Source: Mycolicibacterium rhodesiae
GTDB taxonomy: Bacteria; Actinomycetota; Actinomycetes; Mycobacteriales; Mycobacteriaceae
Direction: 5' to 3'
Assembly (NCBI RefSeq): GCF_002086695.1
Contig: NZ_MVIH01000002.1
Span: 620,001 to 684,000, forward strand
Length of the DNA: 64,000 bases
This document shows, one piece after another, positions 8,489 to 18,180 of this stretch (position 1 is the stretch's first letter; each line of letters opens with the position of its first letter). The notes beneath the pieces are model-generated. The model did not search any database and was not told the origin of the DNA. It saw only the letters and a list, made by a program, of their open reading frames with translations. The translations under genes were made by a program, and so were the position numbers.

Positions 8489-8737
8489 TCACTCCGACGA
8501 ATGCGGCGTAGGGCTCTGCGACGATTCCCACTTGGCTTCCAACGATCGCTTGACCGTTGTGCCGGAAGAAATTTCGAGGTCGAAGGTCTCGCCGTCGTCG
8601 TCCTCGAAGGTGATCAGAAAGCCGGAGTCGACGGTGTCTTTGTGCACCACCTTGTAGTCCCGTTCGCCGGAGCCCAGGTCCAGAGCAACGATGTCACCCG
8701 GCGCGACGGCATCAATGCGCCCATCGGAGTCGGTCAT
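8489..8737 (-). CDS. Small acidic protein of unknown function
   Basis: This 82-residue protein starts with MTDSDGRIDAVAPG. The ATG overlaps the hemerythrin stop in an ATGA junction, which fixes the start; a longer in-frame reading is ignored. It looks like a compact beta-rich domain (DIVALDLGSGERDYKVV, GFLITFEDDDGETFDLE), perhaps SH3-like, and is strongly acidic. I do not recognise a family. Tight coupling to the hemerythrin suggests a shared role. Confidence 0.75.
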   Translation of the reverse strand: MTDSDGRIDAVAPGDIVALDLGSGERDYKVVHKDTVDSGFLITFEDDDGETFDLEISSGTTVKRSLEAKWESSQSPTPHSSE

Positions 8738-9258
8738 GAGTGCTTCTCGATGTAGGAGTCGGCATCCTTGTCGCGAGTATCGATCCCGTCGATCGACTCC
8801 CGCTCGGCGTAGAACTGCAACCACTTCATGCCGAGTTCATGGCGCAACTCCAAGGTCGCACTCTTGATGAAGTCCGGCATGGCCTCGCGCTCTTCCTCGT
8901 CGAGGTGTTCGCCGTTCTCCTTACGCGCCGCGAAGACAGCCTCGAACCATTCCGTCGTCCCTGGCTTGTGCCTACGCGACTCACGCACCGCATCACGGAT
9001 CGCGTTGTGGTCGGTGATGGCGTCTTCGGTCTCGTCTCGAGGATCGCCCTCCGGGTTGCCCGGGTCGTCGTCGCCACCGTGCTTGAGCAGGGCCGGATAG
9101 AAGACGGTCTCTTCGGCGTCGGCATGGGCGTCGAGCCGTGCACTGAGCGTCGTCCAGATGGCGGCCAGCTCGTCGTGGGACGTGGCATCGTCGAGCCGGA
9201 AGAACTGACGTCGCAGCCAGTCATGATCGGCGTAGATGAGATCGATGATGTCGGACAT
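8734..9258 (-). CDS. Hemerythrin HHE domain protein
   Basis: This 174-residue protein carries a hemerythrin-type di-iron four-helix bundle. The expected ligands are visible: His near residue 12 (YADHDWLRR), HADAEE with His/Glu near 45, His of AITDHNAIRD near 85, and HLDEEE near 120. Such proteins bind O2 or NO, or sense redox state. The long acidic loop GGDDDPGNPEGDPRDETED between helices 2 and 3 is unusual. The stop overlaps the next gene's start. The ATG at 9258 was chosen because the domain begins immediately after it; the open frame upstream lacks similarity to anything. Confidence 0.9.
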   Translation of the reverse strand: MSDIIDLIYADHDWLRRQFFRLDDATSHDELAAIWTTLSARLDAHADAEETVFYPALLKHGGDDDPGNPEGDPRDETEDAITDHNAIRDAVRESRRHKPGTTEWFEAVFAARKENGEHLDEEEREAMPDFIKSATLELRHELGMKWLQFYAERESIDGIDTRDKDADSYIEKHS

Positions 9259-9332
9259 GGGCAACAGTTGCCCCACCCGTCGCTGATCGAAACGCCCGCG
9301 AGTGGGAATGCGGGGCCGGAGGTGCGTGCACG

Positions 9333-10106
9333 CTACCGGCCCGCGCCGGAGGCGGCCACCCTCCGGGTCAGGTAATCGATCTGAAGGTGAATGGCGTACA
9401 GCACCATTGCGGGCAACACGATGAACGGGATGTTCTCGCCGACGAACTTGAACCAGAGCCCGAACGCACCCTGCCCGATGTCTTTGAAGCCGGCGCCCAC
9501 CTCGGAGATGAAGTAGACGGCGGTGCTGCTCATCAGCACCGCGATACCGGCGAAGGCCACCCACAGGGACTGGATGCGCTTCTCGATCGGAAGTGAGTGC
9601 CGGACCAGCCGGGTCCACATGAGGATGACGACGATGCCGGTGATGACCCCGACCACCTCGAGGGCGAAGGTCCACGGGTTGCCGCTGGCGTAGCGGGTGT
9701 CGGCGAGGCCGTACTGCCACCACAGCCATTTGATGCCCGGATCGTTGGTGGGTGTCCACCATCCCAGCGGATGGCCGATGAGGAACACCAGTTCGTAGCA
9801 GATCTGGCTGAATGCGGTGTACGGCAGGTAGAACAGCGTGAGTTCGGCCGCCTTCTCCTCCCGCAGGCGAACTTCGCCGGGCGCATCCCACAGCAGCACG
9901 AGGGGAATGAGGATTGCCGGAATGCCGAACAACAGGTTGGCGATCACGTCGGAGGTGAACGTCGGTTCGATCAGGCCCGTTCCGACCCCGATCGTCATGC
10001 CGACGAACACCAGCCCGGTGAACAGCGCGGTGGCCAGGTACATCCGCACCCGGTGCGGCGCCCACGGACTGACGAGGTTCGGCTCGCGCTCAACAACATT
10101 GGTCAT
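9333..10106 (-). CDS. Multi-pass membrane protein (EXPERA/emopamil-binding-like?)
   Basis: This 257-residue integral membrane protein has about six to seven hydrophobic segments (MYLATALFTGLVFVGMTIGV; LLFGIPAILIPLVLLW; FALEVVGVITGIVVILMW; IPFIVLPAMVLYAIHL). The polar-aromatic stretch SQICYELVFLIGHPLGWW and the WWQYGLADTRY loop recall EXPERA/emopamil-binding sterol enzymes. I could not confirm that family by eye. It is the first gene of the minus-strand operon with hemerythrin, and its promoter region is shared with the divergent TetR gene. Confidence 0.65.
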   Translation of the reverse strand: MTNVVEREPNLVSPWAPHRVRMYLATALFTGLVFVGMTIGVGTGLIEPTFTSDVIANLLFGIPAILIPLVLLWDAPGEVRLREEKAAELTLFYLPYTAFSQICYELVFLIGHPLGWWTPTNDPGIKWLWWQYGLADTRYASGNPWTFALEVVGVITGIVVILMWTRLVRHSLPIEKRIQSLWVAFAGIAVLMSSTAVYFISEVGAGFKDIGQGAFGLWFKFVGENIPFIVLPAMVLYAIHLQIDYLTRRVAASGAGR

Positions 10107-10150
10107 AGGGTGTCCTCATCGCCGATGATGGGGTCGCGTGCTGGAATTAA

Positions 10151-10162
10151 TCCCGAACGGGA
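10151..10162. promoter_or_regulatory. Candidate TetR operator between divergent genes
   Basis: TCCCG-AA-CGGGA is a perfect inverted repeat in AT-rich flanks. It lies 45 bases upstream of the membrane-protein ATG and about 20-50 bases upstream of the possible TetR starts. Its position in a divergent promoter region fits autoregulation by the neighbouring TetR protein, which is inference. Confidence 0.5.
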
Positions 10163-10180
10163 AATTATCACGCGTCGACG

Positions 10181-10870
10181 GTGCTTGGCGTGGAAAGGCT
10201 CGGTGTGCAGGAGTCAGCGGCGCCCCGGCAGCGCGGGCGGCCACGGCAGATCACCCGCGAACGCATTGTGTCCGCGGCCCGATCGTTGGCGTTCGATGAG
10301 CTGACCATGCAGGCAGTCGCCGATGTGCTCGGCGTGGATCCCAAAGCTCTCAACTATCACGTGGGTGATCGGGAAGCCCTGCGCGAGCTGGTCGCCGTTG
10401 ATGCGTTCGCCCTGGAGCTGAGCCGCATCGACATGCCAGCCGGCGGCGACTGGCGCGACGTCCTGCGCCGCTACGCCACCGCCCTTCGTGACGCCACTGT
10501 CACGCTCGGCGAACTAGTGACCTATTTTCGGCTGCCCGCCAGCGGTATCGGAGCGCTCGAACCTGTCGAGCGCGTTCTGCGGGGCCTCGTCGACGCAGGC
10601 TTCTCGCTTGCGGAGTCCGGCCACATCCTTCGTCTGGTCAGCGAGCTGGGCCACGCCGCGGGGCGGGAAGCGGTCTTTCTGTCCAGAAGCCGCGAGCATC
10701 CGTACGTCGCGGACGTCGCGGCTGCTCTGAATACCACTGCTGCGGAGTCCTTTCCACTGCTGCGCGAAGTGGTGGCCGGGCGCGACGCCGCACCTGACGA
10801 CGGACAACAGCTGGAATTCAGCCTGGACGTGCTCATCACCGGATTGGCGGCGAAGCTGTCTGCGCGGTGA
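10181..10870 (+). CDS. TetR-family transcriptional regulator
   Basis: This protein of up to 229 residues has an N-terminal TetR helix-turn-helix (ITRERIVSAARSLAFDELTMQAVADVLGVDPKALNYHVGDREALRELV). A larger alpha-helical ligand-binding domain follows. LNYHVGDREAL is a variant of the usual LYRHFxxKxxL. The start is uncertain: GTG at 10181, 10190 or 10205 are all in frame. The last has an AAAGG 6 bases upstream and is quite likely. It is divergent from the hemerythrin operon and 56 bases before an LLM oxidoreductase; either could be its target. Confidence 0.88.
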   Translation: MLGVERLGVQESAAPRQRGRPRQITRERIVSAARSLAFDELTMQAVADVLGVDPKALNYHVGDREALRELVAVDAFALELSRIDMPAGGDWRDVLRRYATALRDATVTLGELVTYFRLPASGIGALEPVERVLRGLVDAGFSLAESGHILRLVSELGHAAGREAVFLSRSREHPYVADVAAALNTTAAESFPLLREVVAGRDAAPDDGQQLEFSLDVLITGLAAKLSAR

Positions 10871-10926
10871 CGCCGCAGCGACCGTTCCCGCGGTCCGTCC
10901 GACGCGACAGTGGCAATGTGGTCGGT

Positions 10927-11757
10927 ATGGAATTCGGCATCTCCACCTTCGTCAATGACGACACCATCGACACCGTCTCACTCGCCCGGGCAATCGAAGA
11001 GCGGGGCTTTCACGCACTCGCCATAGCCGAGCACACGCATATCCCGGCCAGTCGGGAATCCGCCTACCCGCAGGGTGGTGACCTGCCGTCGGTGTATTAC
11101 CGCACCCTGGACCCGTTCGTCACCCTCGCCGCAGCCGCCGCAGTGACCTCCAGCATCGAGCTGATCACCGGGATCGCGCTGCTCATCCAGCGCGACCCGA
11201 TCACCACCGCCAAGGAGGCGGCCAGTATCGACCTCATCTCCGGTGGCCGGTTCGTGTTCGGTGTCGGCGCCGGGTGGAACCTCGAGGAGATGCGCGATCA
11301 CGGCACCGATCCGAAGACGCGTGGTGCGCTGTTGGACGAACGCATCGAAGCCATCAAGGCGCTGTGGACCGACGAACCGGCCGAGTACCACGGCAAGTTC
11401 GTCGACTTCGAGCCCTCATACGCGCGTCCCAAGCCGGTTCAGAAACCGCATCCGCCGATCGTGATCGGTGGCGACTCGGACGCGACGGTCAAGCGAATCA
11501 TCCGCCACCAGGCGGGGTGGATCTCCAATCCGCTGCCCGTCGAACGGCTGACCAAGCGCATCGAGCAGATCCGGTCGGGTGCTGGTCACGATGTGCTGTT
11601 GACGACGTTCGGCACGCCGATCGATCTCGACTACTGGCAGGCGCTTGACGGCCTCGGCTACCGCCAGGCGAATCTTCTGCTCCCGACTAAGTCGCGAGAC
11701 GACGCGCTGCGCCTGCTCGACGACTACGCCCGGAAGGTTGCTCAGTTCCGGGGCTAG
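10927..11757 (+). CDS. LLM-class F420-dependent oxidoreductase
   Basis: This 276-residue luciferase-like (beta/alpha)8 barrel is of the mycobacterial F420-dependent class. Landmarks are the N-terminal EFGISTF strand, GFHALAIAEHTHIP near residue 30, and LISGGRFVFGVGAGWNLEEMRDHG near 105-130, which is diagnostic. HPPIVIGGDSDATVKR lies near 180. The ATG at 10927 starts exactly at the barrel's first strand; the frame is open back into the TetR gene. It is probably co-transcribed with the TetR gene. The substrate is unknown. Confidence 0.9.
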   Translation: MEFGISTFVNDDTIDTVSLARAIEERGFHALAIAEHTHIPASRESAYPQGGDLPSVYYRTLDPFVTLAAAAAVTSSIELITGIALLIQRDPITTAKEAASIDLISGGRFVFGVGAGWNLEEMRDHGTDPKTRGALLDERIEAIKALWTDEPAEYHGKFVDFEPSYARPKPVQKPHPPIVIGGDSDATVKRIIRHQAGWISNPLPVERLTKRIEQIRSGAGHDVLLTTFGTPIDLDYWQALDGLGYRQANLLLPTKSRDDALRLLDDYARKVAQFRG

Positions 11758-11783
11758 CTTGTCTGTGATCCGCTGTTGTGGAG

Positions 11784-11805
11784 TCCGGTCCGGTACCGTA
11801 CGGTC
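11784..11805. promoter_or_regulatory. Candidate operator A of the mmpS-mmpL operon (GTAC-type)
   Basis: A 22-bp site reading TCCGGTCC-N6-GTACGGTC, with a perfect internal palindrome ACCGTACGGT at 11795-11804. On the opposite strand it matches operator B upstream of the second mmpL at 17 of 22 positions by hand alignment. It matches operator C upstream of the TetR gene at about 14 of 22. It lies about 72 bases before the mmpS ATG. Confidence 0.6.
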
Positions 11806-11876
11806 AATCTAGTTGATAAGCCCCCTTGGGAACGTTGTACCGTCCGCGCCTGTCGCCGCTCATGAAAGGGTCACGG

Positions 11877-12323
11877 ATGCAGCGGGTTTCGCTCGGTCGG
11901 CGGCTCAGCCAACGCTGGATGCTGCTGGTGGCGGTCGTGGTTGTCGCGGTGGCAGGTTTTGCTGTGTATCGGCTGCACGGCATCTTCGCCTCCCACGACG
12001 TCACCTCCACCCCGAGCGGAGCGGGCAACGACATCGTCCCGTTCAACCCCAAGCATGTGGTGCTGGAGGTCTTCGGCCCGCCGGGCACCGTCGCGACCAT
12101 CACCTACCTGGACGTCAACGCGCAGCCACAACGCGCAGATGCCGTCACGCTGCCGTGGGCGTATGACACGACCACCACCCAGCCCGCCGTCTTCGTCAAC
12201 GTCTCCGCGCAAGGTGACAGCGACTCGATCGGCTGCCGCATCAAGATCGATGACGTCGTCAAGGACGAGCGCACTGTGAATACGCTGAACGCCTTCACGT
12301 ATTGCCTGGACAAGTCGGGATGA
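11877..12323 (+). CDS. mmpS: MmpS-family membrane protein
   Basis: This 148-residue protein has one N-terminal transmembrane helix ([20 protein letters not shown]) and a periplasmic beta-sandwich. The region [19 protein letters not shown] to [29 protein letters not shown] is typical of MmpS accessory proteins. Two cysteines near the end (GCRI; YCLD) are conserved in the family. The ATG at 11877 has AAAGGG 6 bases upstream; an in-frame ATG at 11862 is an alternative. Its stop overlaps the mmpL start (ATGA). MmpS proteins are periplasmic partners of MmpL exporters of lipids and siderophores. Confidence 0.93.
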   Translation: MQRVSLGRRLSQRWMLLVAVVVVAVAGFAVYRLHGIFASHDVTSTPSGAGNDIVPFNPKHVVLEVFGPPGTVATITYLDVNAQPQRADAVTLPWAYDTTTTQPAVFVNVSAQGDSDSIGCRIKIDDVVKDERTVNTLNAFTYCLDKSG

Positions 12324-15196
12324 CCCACCGGATTCCCGACTTCATCCGCCGGTACTCGGTTCTCATCGCTGTGTTCTGGCTGGGCCTTGCGGTGATGACC
12401 AATGTCTTCGTCCCGCAGCTCGAAACCGTCGCCGAGTCCCACAACGTCTCGCTGAGCCCGCAGGACTCGCCGTCGCTGCTGGCCGCCAAACGGATCGGCA
12501 AGGTTTTCGGCGAATTCGACTCCGACAGTTCGGCGATGATCGTCCTGGAAGGCGACCAGCCGCTCGGCGCCGAAGCCCATCACTACTACGACGGCCTGAT
12601 CAAGAAGCTGCAGCAGGACACCAAGCACGTTCAGCACATCCAGGACTTCTGGGGTGACCCGCTGACCGCCGCCGGCTCGCAAAGCGCCGACGGCAAGGCG
12701 GCGCTGGTTCAGCTGTACCTAGCCGGCAACCAGGGCGAATCGCTGGCCAACGAATCGGTCGACTCGGTACGCAACATCGTCAACAACACCCCGCCACCGC
12801 CGGGCCTCAAGGTCTACGTCACCGGCGCCGCGCCGCTGGTGACCGACCAGTTCGAGGTCGGCAGGCACGGCACATTGAAGACCACGCTGATCACCATCGG
12901 TGTGATCGCGGTGATGCTGTTCTTCCTGTACCGACGGCTCACCACGGTGTTCTTCGTGATTTTCACGGTGATGATCGAGCTGACCGCGTCACGGGGGTCG
13001 GTGGCCGTGCTCGCGAACGCCGGGATCATCCAACTGTCGACGTATTCGACAAACCTGTTGACGCTGTTGGTGATCGCTGCCGGAACCGACTACGCGATCT
13101 TCCTCCTCGGCCGCTTTCATGAAGCCCGCTACGCCGGGCAGGACCGAGTCTCGGCGTACAACTCGATGTACCACGGCACCGCGCACATCATCCTCGGGTC
13201 AGGCCTGACGATCGCCGGAGCGGTGTTGTGCCTGACTTTCACCCGGCTGCCGTACTTCAACAGCCTGGGAGTTCCGGCCGGCATCGGCGTGCTCGTCGCC
13301 GTGGTGGCGGCGCTGACGCTGGCTCCGGCGCTGTTGGTCATCGGTCGCCACTTCGGTCTGTTCGAGCCCGCCCGCCCGATGCGCACCCAGGGCTGGCGGC
13401 GGATCGGTACCGCGATCGTGCGCTGGCCCGGGCCGGTGCTGGTGGTGACGGTCGCCATCGCGCTGATCGGTCTGATCGCGCTGCCCGCCTACAAGACCAG
13501 CTACGACGCCCGCGGGTACATGCCGGCCAGTGCGCCGGCGAATGTCGGATACACCGCAGCCGAACGCCACTTCTCCCAGGCCAGGCTCAATCCCGAGCTG
13601 CTGATGATCGAGACCGACCACGATCTGCGCAACCCCACCGACATGATCCTGTTGGAGCGCGTCGCGAAGGCGGTCTTCCACACCGAGGGCATCGCGCAGG
13701 TGCAGTCGATCACCCGCCCGCTGGGAACGCCCCTGGACCACACGTCGATCCCGTTCCAGATCAGCGCCGGAAGTGCCTCGCAGATCAACAATCTGCCGTT
13801 CCAACAGGCCCGCGGGGAGGACCTGCTCAAGCAGGTCGACGTGATCAACAACTCGATCGACATCCTGCGCCAGCAGTACGCGCTGCAGCAGCAGTCCAGC
13901 GCCGTCACCGACGAGCAGACCAAGGCGTTTCAGGACACCGTCGCCACCGCTCAGGACCTGCGCAACAAGATCGCCAACTTCGACGATTTCTTCCGCCCGC
14001 TGCGCAGCTACTTCTATTGGGAGCCACACTGTTACGACATCCCGGTCTGCGCTGCGCTGCGGTCGCTGTTCGACGCGTTGGACGGCATCGACGCGCTCAC
14101 CGATCAGCTGGGCAACGTCGCGGGCAGTATCGCCAAACTCGATGCGCTGCAACCCAAGCTGCTGGCGTTGATTCCTCCACAGATCGCAAGCCAGCAGACC
14201 AATCGTGATCTCACCCTGACCAATTACGCCACCACCTCGGGGATCAACGACCAGTCGCAGGCCGCGCTGCAGAATTCGACGGCGCTGGGCCAGGCGTACG
14301 ACGCATCCAAGACCGACGACTCGTTCTACCTGCCGCCGGAGGCGTTCACCAATCCCGAGTTCGTGCGCGGTATGAAGTTGTTCCTGTCGCCGGATGGCAA
14401 AGCAGCGCGGATGATCATCACCCATGATGGCGATCCCGCTACGCCGGAAGGCATTTCGCACATCGACAGAATCCGGCACGCTGCGCAGGAAGCCGTCAAA
14501 GGTACGCCGCTGGCCGGTTCGAAGATCTATCTCGCGGGGACGGCTGCCACCTACAAAGACATCCAGGACGGCGCCGAGTACGACCTCATGATCGCCGGGA
14601 TCGCGGCGCTGAGCTTGATCCTGCTCGTGATGATGTTCATCACCCGCAGCATTGTCGCCGCGTTCGTGATCGTCGGCACGGTGGCGTTGTCCCTCGGTGC
14701 CTCGTTCGGGCTGTCGGTGCTGATCTGGCAGGACATCTTTGGCATACATCTGTTCTGGATCGTGCTGGCGCTGGCCATCATTCTGTTGTTGGCCGTCGGA
14801 TCGGACTACAACCTGCTGCTGATCTCCCGGTTCAAGGAGGAGATCCACGCCGGCCTGAACACCGGCATCATCCGGGCGATGGCCGGATCGGGTGCGGTGG
14901 TGACCGCGGCAGGTTTGGTGTTCGCCGCGACGATGGCGTCATTCATCTTCGCCGACTTGCGGATCCTCGGTCAGATCGGGACGACGATAGCCCTGGGCCT
15001 GCTGTTCGACACGCTTATTGTGCGGTCTTTCATGACACCCGCGGTTGCGGCGCTACTCGGCCGATGGTTCTGGTGGCCGCTGAAAGTGCGTCCCCGGCCC
15101 GCCAGCCAGATGCTTCAGCCCTATGGCACCCGCCAGTCGGTCCGCCAGTTGCTGTTGTGGGAGGACGACGACGTGATAGCCAAAGCACCGGACTGA
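12320..15196 (+). CDS. mmpL: MmpL-family RND transporter
   Basis: This 958-residue MmpL protein has TM1 at ~13-30 and a first periplasmic domain ~31-185. TMs 2-6 ([14 protein letters not shown] onward) span ~188-360. A large second periplasmic domain of ~395-750 includes a Gln-rich helical hairpin ([23 protein letters not shown]). TMs 8-12 run from ~755. [12 protein letters not shown] and [12 protein letters not shown] carry the proton-relay Asp-Tyr pairs. The hairpin and the CYDIPVC segment place it with the MmpL4/MmpL5-like group that works with MmpS and exports siderophores or lipids. It is fused translationally to mmpS and has a close paralogue at 37600-40500. Confidence 0.95.
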   Translation: MTHRIPDFIRRYSVLIAVFWLGLAVMTNVFVPQLETVAESHNVSLSPQDSPSLLAAKRIGKVFGEFDSDSSAMIVLEGDQPLGAEAHHYYDGLIKKLQQDTKHVQHIQDFWGDPLTAAGSQSADGKAALVQLYLAGNQGESLANESVDSVRNIVNNTPPPPGLKVYVTGAAPLVTDQFEVGRHGTLKTTLITIGVIAVMLFFLYRRLTTVFFVIFTVMIELTASRGSVAVLANAGIIQLSTYSTNLLTLLVIAAGTDYAIFLLGRFHEARYAGQDRVSAYNSMYHGTAHIILGSGLTIAGAVLCLTFTRLPYFNSLGVPAGIGVLVAVVAALTLAPALLVIGRHFGLFEPARPMRTQGWRRIGTAIVRWPGPVLVVTVAIALIGLIALPAYKTSYDARGYMPASAPANVGYTAAERHFSQARLNPELLMIETDHDLRNPTDMILLERVAKAVFHTEGIAQVQSITRPLGTPLDHTSIPFQISAGSASQINNLPFQQARGEDLLKQVDVINNSIDILRQQYALQQQSSAVTDEQTKAFQDTVATAQDLRNKIANFDDFFRPLRSYFYWEPHCYDIPVCAALRSLFDALDGIDALTDQLGNVAGSIAKLDALQPKLLALIPPQIASQQTNRDLTLTNYATTSGINDQSQAALQNSTALGQAYDASKTDDSFYLPPEAFTNPEFVRGMKLFLSPDGKAARMIITHDGDPATPEGISHIDRIRHAAQEAVKGTPLAGSKIYLAGTAATYKDIQDGAEYDLMIAGIAALSLILLVMMFITRSIVAAFVIVGTVALSLGASFGLSVLIWQDIFGIHLFWIVLALAIILLLAVGSDYNLLLISRFKEEIHAGLNTGIIRAMAGSGAVVTAAGLVFAATMASFIFADLRILGQIGTTIALGLLFDTLIVRSFMTPAVAALLGRWFWWPLKVRPRPASQMLQPYGTRQSVRQLLLWEDDDVIAKAPD

Positions 15197-15202
15197 CGAA
15201 AG

Positions 15203-15682
15203 TCAGTTGTTACCAACGGAAGTGAGCCGGTCGGTGTCGTCGTTCTCCGACACCGGGATGTCTCGCAGCTTGCTTTTCATCCCGGCGACCCGACGCAACT
15301 GGGCGGCCATGTTCATCGATGTGAGCATCGGGATGCCGCCGATGAATGTCCGAAACGACGGGTTACCGCCGTCGAGGTGCAGCATGAACAGGCAGCCCAC
15401 CACGTAGAAGAACCCGATGGTGAACAGCGCCGCGGGAATGGCGTATGCCAGCGGTGATCGAGCGTCGGCGACCAGCTCGCTGGCGTAATCGAATTCGTCC
15501 TGCGACAGCGGTTCCCGCTTGCGCACCTTGGCCAGCACCCTCTTGTGGGCGCCCACCTGGTCGCCCATCGGATGAGACGTTCGGCGCTCCAGGCGTGCGA
15601 TATAGACGAATACGCAAGTGGCGAAGACGATCTCCAGCACAGCGGCAAGAATCGTGAGGTCACCCCAGGGGCCAAGGTTCAT
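15203..15682 (-). CDS. Membrane protein of unknown function
   Basis: This 159-residue protein has an N-terminal helix (LTILAAVLEIVFATCVFVYIA) and a second helix near 80-100 (LAYAIPAALFTIGFFYVVGCLFML). A cytoplasmic charged loop separates them (HKRVLAKVRKREPLSQDEFDYASELVADARS). The start at 15682 has AGGAG 7 bases upstream. The loop resembles segments of other short mycobacterial membrane proteins, but I recognise no function. It ends 6 bases from the convergent mmpL stop. Confidence 0.75.
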   Translation of the reverse strand: MNLGPWGDLTILAAVLEIVFATCVFVYIARLERRTSHPMGDQVGAHKRVLAKVRKREPLSQDEFDYASELVADARSPLAYAIPAALFTIGFFYVVGCLFMLHLDGGNPSFRTFIGGIPMLTSMNMAAQLRRVAGMKSKLRDIPVSENDDTDRLTSVGNN

Positions 15683-15758
15683 GTAGGCGCTCCTCTTCTG
15701 CACGCGCGAATACCACAGAAACGTTACCCGATCTAGCGGGATGCGGCTTCGGGCCGGC

Positions 15759-17882
15759 CTAGCTACCCGCGGCGCGGGCCCGGTCCCGGCGGCGTTTGTT
15801 GTACATGGCCTGGTCGGCATGTTCGAGGACACCGTCGATCGAACGTCCGTCACCGGTGCGGTGGGCGGCGAAGCCGATGGTCAGGCGCGCCAGTACCTGC
15901 CTATCGTCGGCGACGGTCACCGGCGTGCTCTCCAGCTGGTCGGTGATCCGATCGGCCAGGCGGGCCAGCTCCCAGTCGTTGACGGAATCGGTTATCACCA
16001 GGAATTCGTCACCGCCCCAACGAGCCACCGTGTCGTCATCATCCGCCGCCGCTCGCAGGCGGGCGGCGACCTCGACGAGGAGCCGGTCCCCGGCACGGTG
16101 GCCGTACTGGTCGTTGACGTTCTTGAAGCGCTCGATGTCGCAGAACAGGATGCCGTAACCCCGCCCGCTGACGTCGAGTTGCTCGAGCCGGCTCCAGCCG
16201 GCGGACCGATTTGCGACCCCGGTGAGGGGATCGGTCGCTGCCTGGCGAGCCAAGTCCGCCTCGCGAATCCGATCCGCGGTCACATCGACGATCTGAGAAA
16301 CGAAGTAGCGTGGCTGGCCTCGCGGAGCGTTCACGACGACAACGGTCAGCGCGCCCCACACGATGCGTCCGTCGGCGGCGATATAGCGTTTGTCGATGCG
16401 GTAGGAACGCCGCCGCCCTTCCAGGCATTCGGTGAGAAGCGCAACGTCGGCGTCGAGATCGTCGGGGTGGGTGATCTCCTGAAATGTCAGTTCGGCCAGT
16501 TCACGTTTGGTGTAGCCGAGCATGTTCCGCAGGGCGCGGTTGGTGCGCAGAAATGTTCCGTCCAAGCCGACGACAGCCATGCCGATCGGCGAATGAGCGA
16601 GTGCGAGTTCAAATCGTCTCTCTCCCAACAAGTCCACCGCCGTCGGCAACAGGTCGGTCGATGCCGCGGCCGGCGCAGGCGGAAATCCGTGCACGAGAGG
16701 GCGTGGCCGGCTGAGGTAGTAGCCTTGCGCCGAACTGATGCCCACCGAGTTGACGGCGTCGAGTTCACCTTGTGTCTCAACGCCTTCGGCGATCACCGTC
16801 GCGCCCATCTGTCCGGCGAGTTCGGCGATGGCGTGTGCCAGCCGACGCCGGGCGTCGTCGACGTCGATGTGACGGGTGATCGACTGGTCGATCTTGACGA
16901 ATTCCGGACCCAACTCCAATACGTGGGAGAAGGAGGAGAATCCGGCGCCGACGTCGTCGACCGCCACCCGGACGCCCCGGGCGCGGCACGGCTCCAGTGC
17001 CTCATCGAGCGCGCCGTAGTCCAGGACAGCGTCATGTTCGGTGAGCTCCAAGACAATTCGCGACGGGTCGACATCCGCCAGCATCTGAGTCAACGGAGCG
17101 ACCAGCGCCGCGGCCGGGGAGATGTTCACTGCGACGAAAACGTCCTCGGGAAGTTGCGGCATCATTGAGATGACGCGCGCCACGATCGCGGTCTCCAATT
17201 CGATACCGAGGCCGAGCAGTGCCGCCTGGGCCAGGAATCCGTCGGGACGAAACGGTTCACGGGGGAAGCGGGCCAACGCTTCCACACCCACCACCTTGCC
17301 GGTCGCCACGTCGTGAACCGACTGGAACACCACTTCGAAGTCACGCTGGTACACCACCCGGCGTATCGACGCGCGTTGCGCGGCGGTGGTGTCGCGACCA
17401 CTGTCCGGGGATTCGATCAACGTGCCGATGAGTTCGGCGATCTGTTTGACTATGCGCAGGTCGACATCGGCGAGATATGGCTTGGCGTCGCGGCTGACTG
17501 CACACACCATGCCGACCGTGCCGCCATTGCGGTTGAGCACCGGCACACCGACGTAGGCGCCCAACCCGAACTCGCTGGTGATGGGCAGGCCGTCGGTGGT
17601 CTGGTTGGCGCGGGTATCGGGGATGATTCCGGGCAGTCGCCCGTCGATGACGCGCACACAATACGAATCGAACAGCGACGCGCGGTCGCCCGAGGACAAT
17701 CCCATCGCGTCGGCGTCGCCGTCGAGGACCTCGAAGGTCTGGACACCGTCACGAAACGACGACAGCCACGCCGTCTCCAGTCCGAGCCGGTTCCGTAGCA
17801 GCCCCAGCAACGTACGGACCAATTCGACGGGGAGCTCGGCCCCGTGTTCTGCGAGCGGCTCGTCGACCCCGTCGAACCCCAT
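15759..17882 (-). CDS. GAF-EAL-PAS-GGDEF cyclic-di-GMP signalling protein
   Basis: This 707-residue protein has domains in the order GAF (~20-160), EAL (~175-420), PAS (~430-550) and GGDEF (~560-705). The EAL phosphodiesterase motif GVEALARF near 197 is intact, together with NIS, ELTEHD, DDVGAGFSS, VKID and EGVE. The diguanylate cyclase motif WGGDEF near 622 is intact too. It could both make and degrade c-di-GMP under small-molecule control through GAF and PAS. EAL before GGDEF is the reverse of the common GGDEF-EAL order. An ATG at 17882 is preferred; a GTG at 17918 is possible. Confidence 0.93.
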   Translation of the reverse strand: MGFDGVDEPLAEHGAELPVELVRTLLGLLRNRLGLETAWLSSFRDGVQTFEVLDGDADAMGLSSGDRASLFDSYCVRVIDGRLPGIIPDTRANQTTDGLPITSEFGLGAYVGVPVLNRNGGTVGMVCAVSRDAKPYLADVDLRIVKQIAELIGTLIESPDSGRDTTAAQRASIRRVVYQRDFEVVFQSVHDVATGKVVGVEALARFPREPFRPDGFLAQAALLGLGIELETAIVARVISMMPQLPEDVFVAVNISPAAALVAPLTQMLADVDPSRIVLELTEHDAVLDYGALDEALEPCRARGVRVAVDDVGAGFSSFSHVLELGPEFVKIDQSITRHIDVDDARRRLAHAIAELAGQMGATVIAEGVETQGELDAVNSVGISSAQGYYLSRPRPLVHGFPPAPAAASTDLLPTAVDLLGERRFELALAHSPIGMAVVGLDGTFLRTNRALRNMLGYTKRELAELTFQEITHPDDLDADVALLTECLEGRRRSYRIDKRYIAADGRIVWGALTVVVVNAPRGQPRYFVSQIVDVTADRIREADLARQAATDPLTGVANRSAGWSRLEQLDVSGRGYGILFCDIERFKNVNDQYGHRAGDRLLVEVAARLRAAADDDDTVARWGGDEFLVITDSVNDWELARLADRITDQLESTPVTVADDRQVLARLTIGFAAHRTGDGRSIDGVLEHADQAMYNKRRRDRARAAGS

Positions 17883-18180
17883 AGCCACCAGTAGACCGCA
17901 CCACCGGTAAATCTGCACTGGAATGCCACTGTCGGTAAGACAGTTTGCCGAGGCGTCATATTGCGTGACTTGCGGACGGCGTCTTCTGGGCGACCCCCGA
18001 CCGGGCGCAGCTCGTCGTACTGCGAAACATGAGTCTGTGGCGGGGTTCCGGATCGAACTTCCGTTCAGCCCATCCGATGTGCACGCTTACCGGACGCGAC
18101 GGGTGTGCGGTCGATAATCTGCACCTTGCGTTTGCGCCGTCGTGTGAACGCACCGCACCGCACCGACAGAACGGAACGCA
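17883..18180. other. Divergent intergenic region with a possible -10 box
   Basis: These 298 bases separate the c-di-GMP gene and the stress-protein gene. GATAAT at 18113-18118, about 60 bases before the GTG at 18181, could be a -10 element, but no convincing -35 is seen. CTGTC-GGTAA-GACAG forms a short stem-loop near 17929-17943. I found no DosR-type box and no coding frame with family features. Confidence 0.35.

Noticed and set aside
17883-18180. DosR box before the universal stress protein
   Set aside because: No sequence resembling the GGGACT-N-AGTCCC type motif was found.
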